From NCBI GenBank assembly GCA_010093485.1, contig MU001496.1, positions 997,666 to 1,061,665 on the forward strand: 64,000 nt of DNA, in the 5' to 3' direction. How positions within the stretch are numbered: the stretch's first letter is position 1; every line of letters starts with the position of its first letter. The position numbers and the translations under genes are program-made. This DNA comes from Karstenula rhodostoma CBS 690.94. Lineage: Eukaryota > Ascomycota > Dothideomycetes > Pleosporales > Didymosphaeriaceae. The notes beneath the pieces are model-generated. The model did no database searches. It worked only from the letters and a program-made list of their open reading frames with translations, and had not been told where the DNA came from. This document shows positions 62,368 to 64,000 of this stretch, piece after piece.

Positions 62368-63574
62368 ATGCGTTGGGACTATGCAGAGAGCCCTGGGCGA
62401 GGCGCTTGGGGTACACCGAGCTCCAGATCGAAGTAAGCCTCGCATTCGCGCACTCCGAAATTTGCTTGGCTACATATGCTAACAGCTCTAAGCTTTTGCG
62501 AAGAGGTACTACACAACTAAATATCTGGCGCAGTGTCTGTACTAATTATGGCCGAAGGACTACGTGATCACCCAATACATTGCCGAGTTTGTAAATACGC
62601 TCACAAACTTAACCTACGGTACTTGTCACCTAACTGCGGGCGGCATTATCTTCTGGCAAACGTGCGGCTTACCTTTCACAGTAATCTACGGTATATACGG
62701 CCTTCGTAGGGTTGGTCCTCACAAAGACGGCGGACTGTTCTCAACACTGGCATCCCCTTATTGGGGTTTGATCGGTGTCGGTGTACTTTCGGCCTGGTTC
62801 CATGCCACCCTGAAATATCACAGCCAAATGGGCAAGTCAGAGTTGTGCACAATGTTTGCACTCACACATTCATCACCCGTGACTAATATCATATAGGCGA
62901 TGATCTCTCCATGTTCCTCGCCGTCGGTGCTGTCCTCAATCAGCTCCAAATCTTCAACCAACCCCCGGCTACTCGTCGAACCAGAACCCTCCTCATCGTA
63001 GGCATCCTCATCCCTGTCTCCGTCTACCACTGCTGGGCAGACGAGATCTACGTGCATCAGATCACCTTCGCTGCCATGGTGCTCTTATGCGGGAGACAAA
63101 TCCGCAAGCTCATCCACGAACGCATTCCCAATGCAGAGCAGAAGAGCAGATTACTCAGCTTGACGAGTGGAGCACTAGGTAAGTTGGAGATCTTCATTTC
63201 GATTCAGTATGGGTTGAGATTAACGTGTGAGTAGCGACTGGACTCTTAGGGTACTTTCTGTGGAATATTGATGAGCACTTCTGCGAGTATGTGACGGCCT
63301 TGAAGCACACAATTGGTCTGCCGTGGGCGTTTGTTTTCGAGCTGCATGGGTAAGTCATCTTGCAAGCGCCTTGCCGACCTGTGCTAATTACAGTCTTTCA
63401 AGCTGGTGGCATATCTTCACTGGCATTGGGGCATACGTTGGCATGGCTGTCGTAGAGTATCTTGTCACAATCGAAGACGGAAAAACAGACAAGATTGAAG
63501 AAGGATTCGTATGGCCCGTCAGCGCTGTTCTGCGAAACCTTGATGCCGCTTCGTCAGGCAGGAAGACTATATAG
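62368..63574 (+). CDS. YPC1: Alkaline ceramidase (Ypc1/Ydc1 family)
   Basis: Multi-pass membrane hydrolase of the ER/Golgi that splits ceramide or dihydroceramide into a sphingoid base and a fatty acid. Six exons: 62368-62432, 62493-62505, 62558-62831, 62897-63178, 63235-63349 and 63403-63574, giving 306 aa, near yeast Ypc1 (316). Conserved features are FCEEDYVITQYIAEFVNTLTN, YWGLIGVGVLSAWFHATLKY with a putative zinc His, MGDDLSM, VYHCWADEIYVHQITF, and GWWHIFTGIGAYVGM with the C-terminal His. About six or seven apolar segments fit the family topology. Exon 2 is a 13-nt microexon (rest of the FCEE motif). Intron 3 is a GC-AG intron (62832-62896, donor GCAAGT). Ypc1 versus Ydc1 specificity is open. 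Confidence 0.92.
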
Positions 63575-64000
63575 GCCAGTTTACTAGGCTCTGTTAGCCA
63601 CCGGAGGTTCAATCGTCTCTCACGGATGATCCGACAGTATTGGAGCGTACTGTAGATAACGTAGTCTCTTATGCATGTAGTAAGGAGATAGTGTAGACAG
63701 CGACCTAGAAGTATCTCGTAAAATGCTCATCGTCGCTTCCACATACTTCCATGATTGGGTGGAATGCCCGGACACTCGGTTCAGGGAAATCGTATTTCTT
63801 ATCTCCGCACAGCTGCCGAATCCCTGAGACGTCACCTTCCTTCTCCTCTGGCCCAGCGCACGCGCCCCCGCTCTCCTCCGTTGAATGACCTTACATCCGC
63901 GTTGCATTTGCGCCACTAACGACTGTTGACGGCTTTAGTACAGCGTTCTTCGGAGGCAGGACTGGCGCCGAAGCGGGGCTGCGCTTGAGAGCTTCCTACG
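63575..64000. other. 3' region of the ceramidase gene to window end
   Basis: No gene is supported. The last 200 bases are GC-richer and could be the upstream region of a gene beyond the window. Confidence 0.4.

Overview
This is a 64 kb stretch of nuclear DNA from a filamentous ascomycete (Pezizomycotina; class Dothideomycetes is my best guess but is not proven by the sequence). The reasons are short spliceosomal introns (mostly 42-65 bp, GTAAGT-like donors, CTAAC/CTGAC-like branch points, CAG/TAG acceptors), fungus-specific families (Zn2Cys6 regulator, AA9 monooxygenase, HET domain relic, UstYa/DUF3328, hybrid histidine kinase, FlbC-like C2H2 factor) and a mosaic of dense housekeeping genes with looser accessory DNA. 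Exon coordinates were worked out by hand from splice consensus plus family conservation.

Region 1 (1-21.9 kb) is a compact housekeeping block: MRE11 nuclease, a 4E-T-like eIF4E-binding protein, an Nrc-2/Fpk1-type AGC kinase, the DASH subunit Dad3, mitochondrial ribosomal protein uS5m divergent from tRNA methyltransferase Trm2, Arp3 divergent from a taspase-like threonine aspartase, and the TFIIH subunit Tfb4 with a possible small gene head to head.

Region 2 (21.9-34.9 kb) mixes accessory and core genes: a decayed flavin monooxygenase, a Zn2Cys6 regulator, the casein kinase 2 beta subunit, an intact Baeyer-Villiger-type monooxygenase, then the splicing factor Cwf19 divergent from the GPN-loop GTPase Npa3/Gpn1.

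Region 3 (34.9-49.3 kb) is gene-poor. It holds a FlbC-like C2H2 regulator flanked by a 3.3 kb empty stretch and by a long, simple-repeat-rich upstream region, the decayed 3' part of a HET-domain gene, a lone UstYa-like oxidase gene and AT-rich DNA without recognisable genes.

Region 4 (49.3-64 kb) is catabolic and sensory: a secreted AA9 lytic polysaccharide monooxygenase; a divergent pair consisting of a dimethylglycine/sarcosine dehydrogenase-like flavoprotein and a choline-monooxygenase-like Rieske oxygenase, which together suggest stepwise N-demethylation of glycine betaine or a similar methylated amine; a multi-sensor hybrid histidine kinase; a tRNA-Pro(AGG) gene; and an alkaline ceramidase with a 13-nt microexon and a GC-AG intron. 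The most unusual item is the tRNA-Pro gene. Besides a normal 16-bp intron at position 37/38 it carries a 51-bp insertion directly after the A box that has every mark of a spliceosomal intron (GTAAGT start, ACTAAT, ACAG end).
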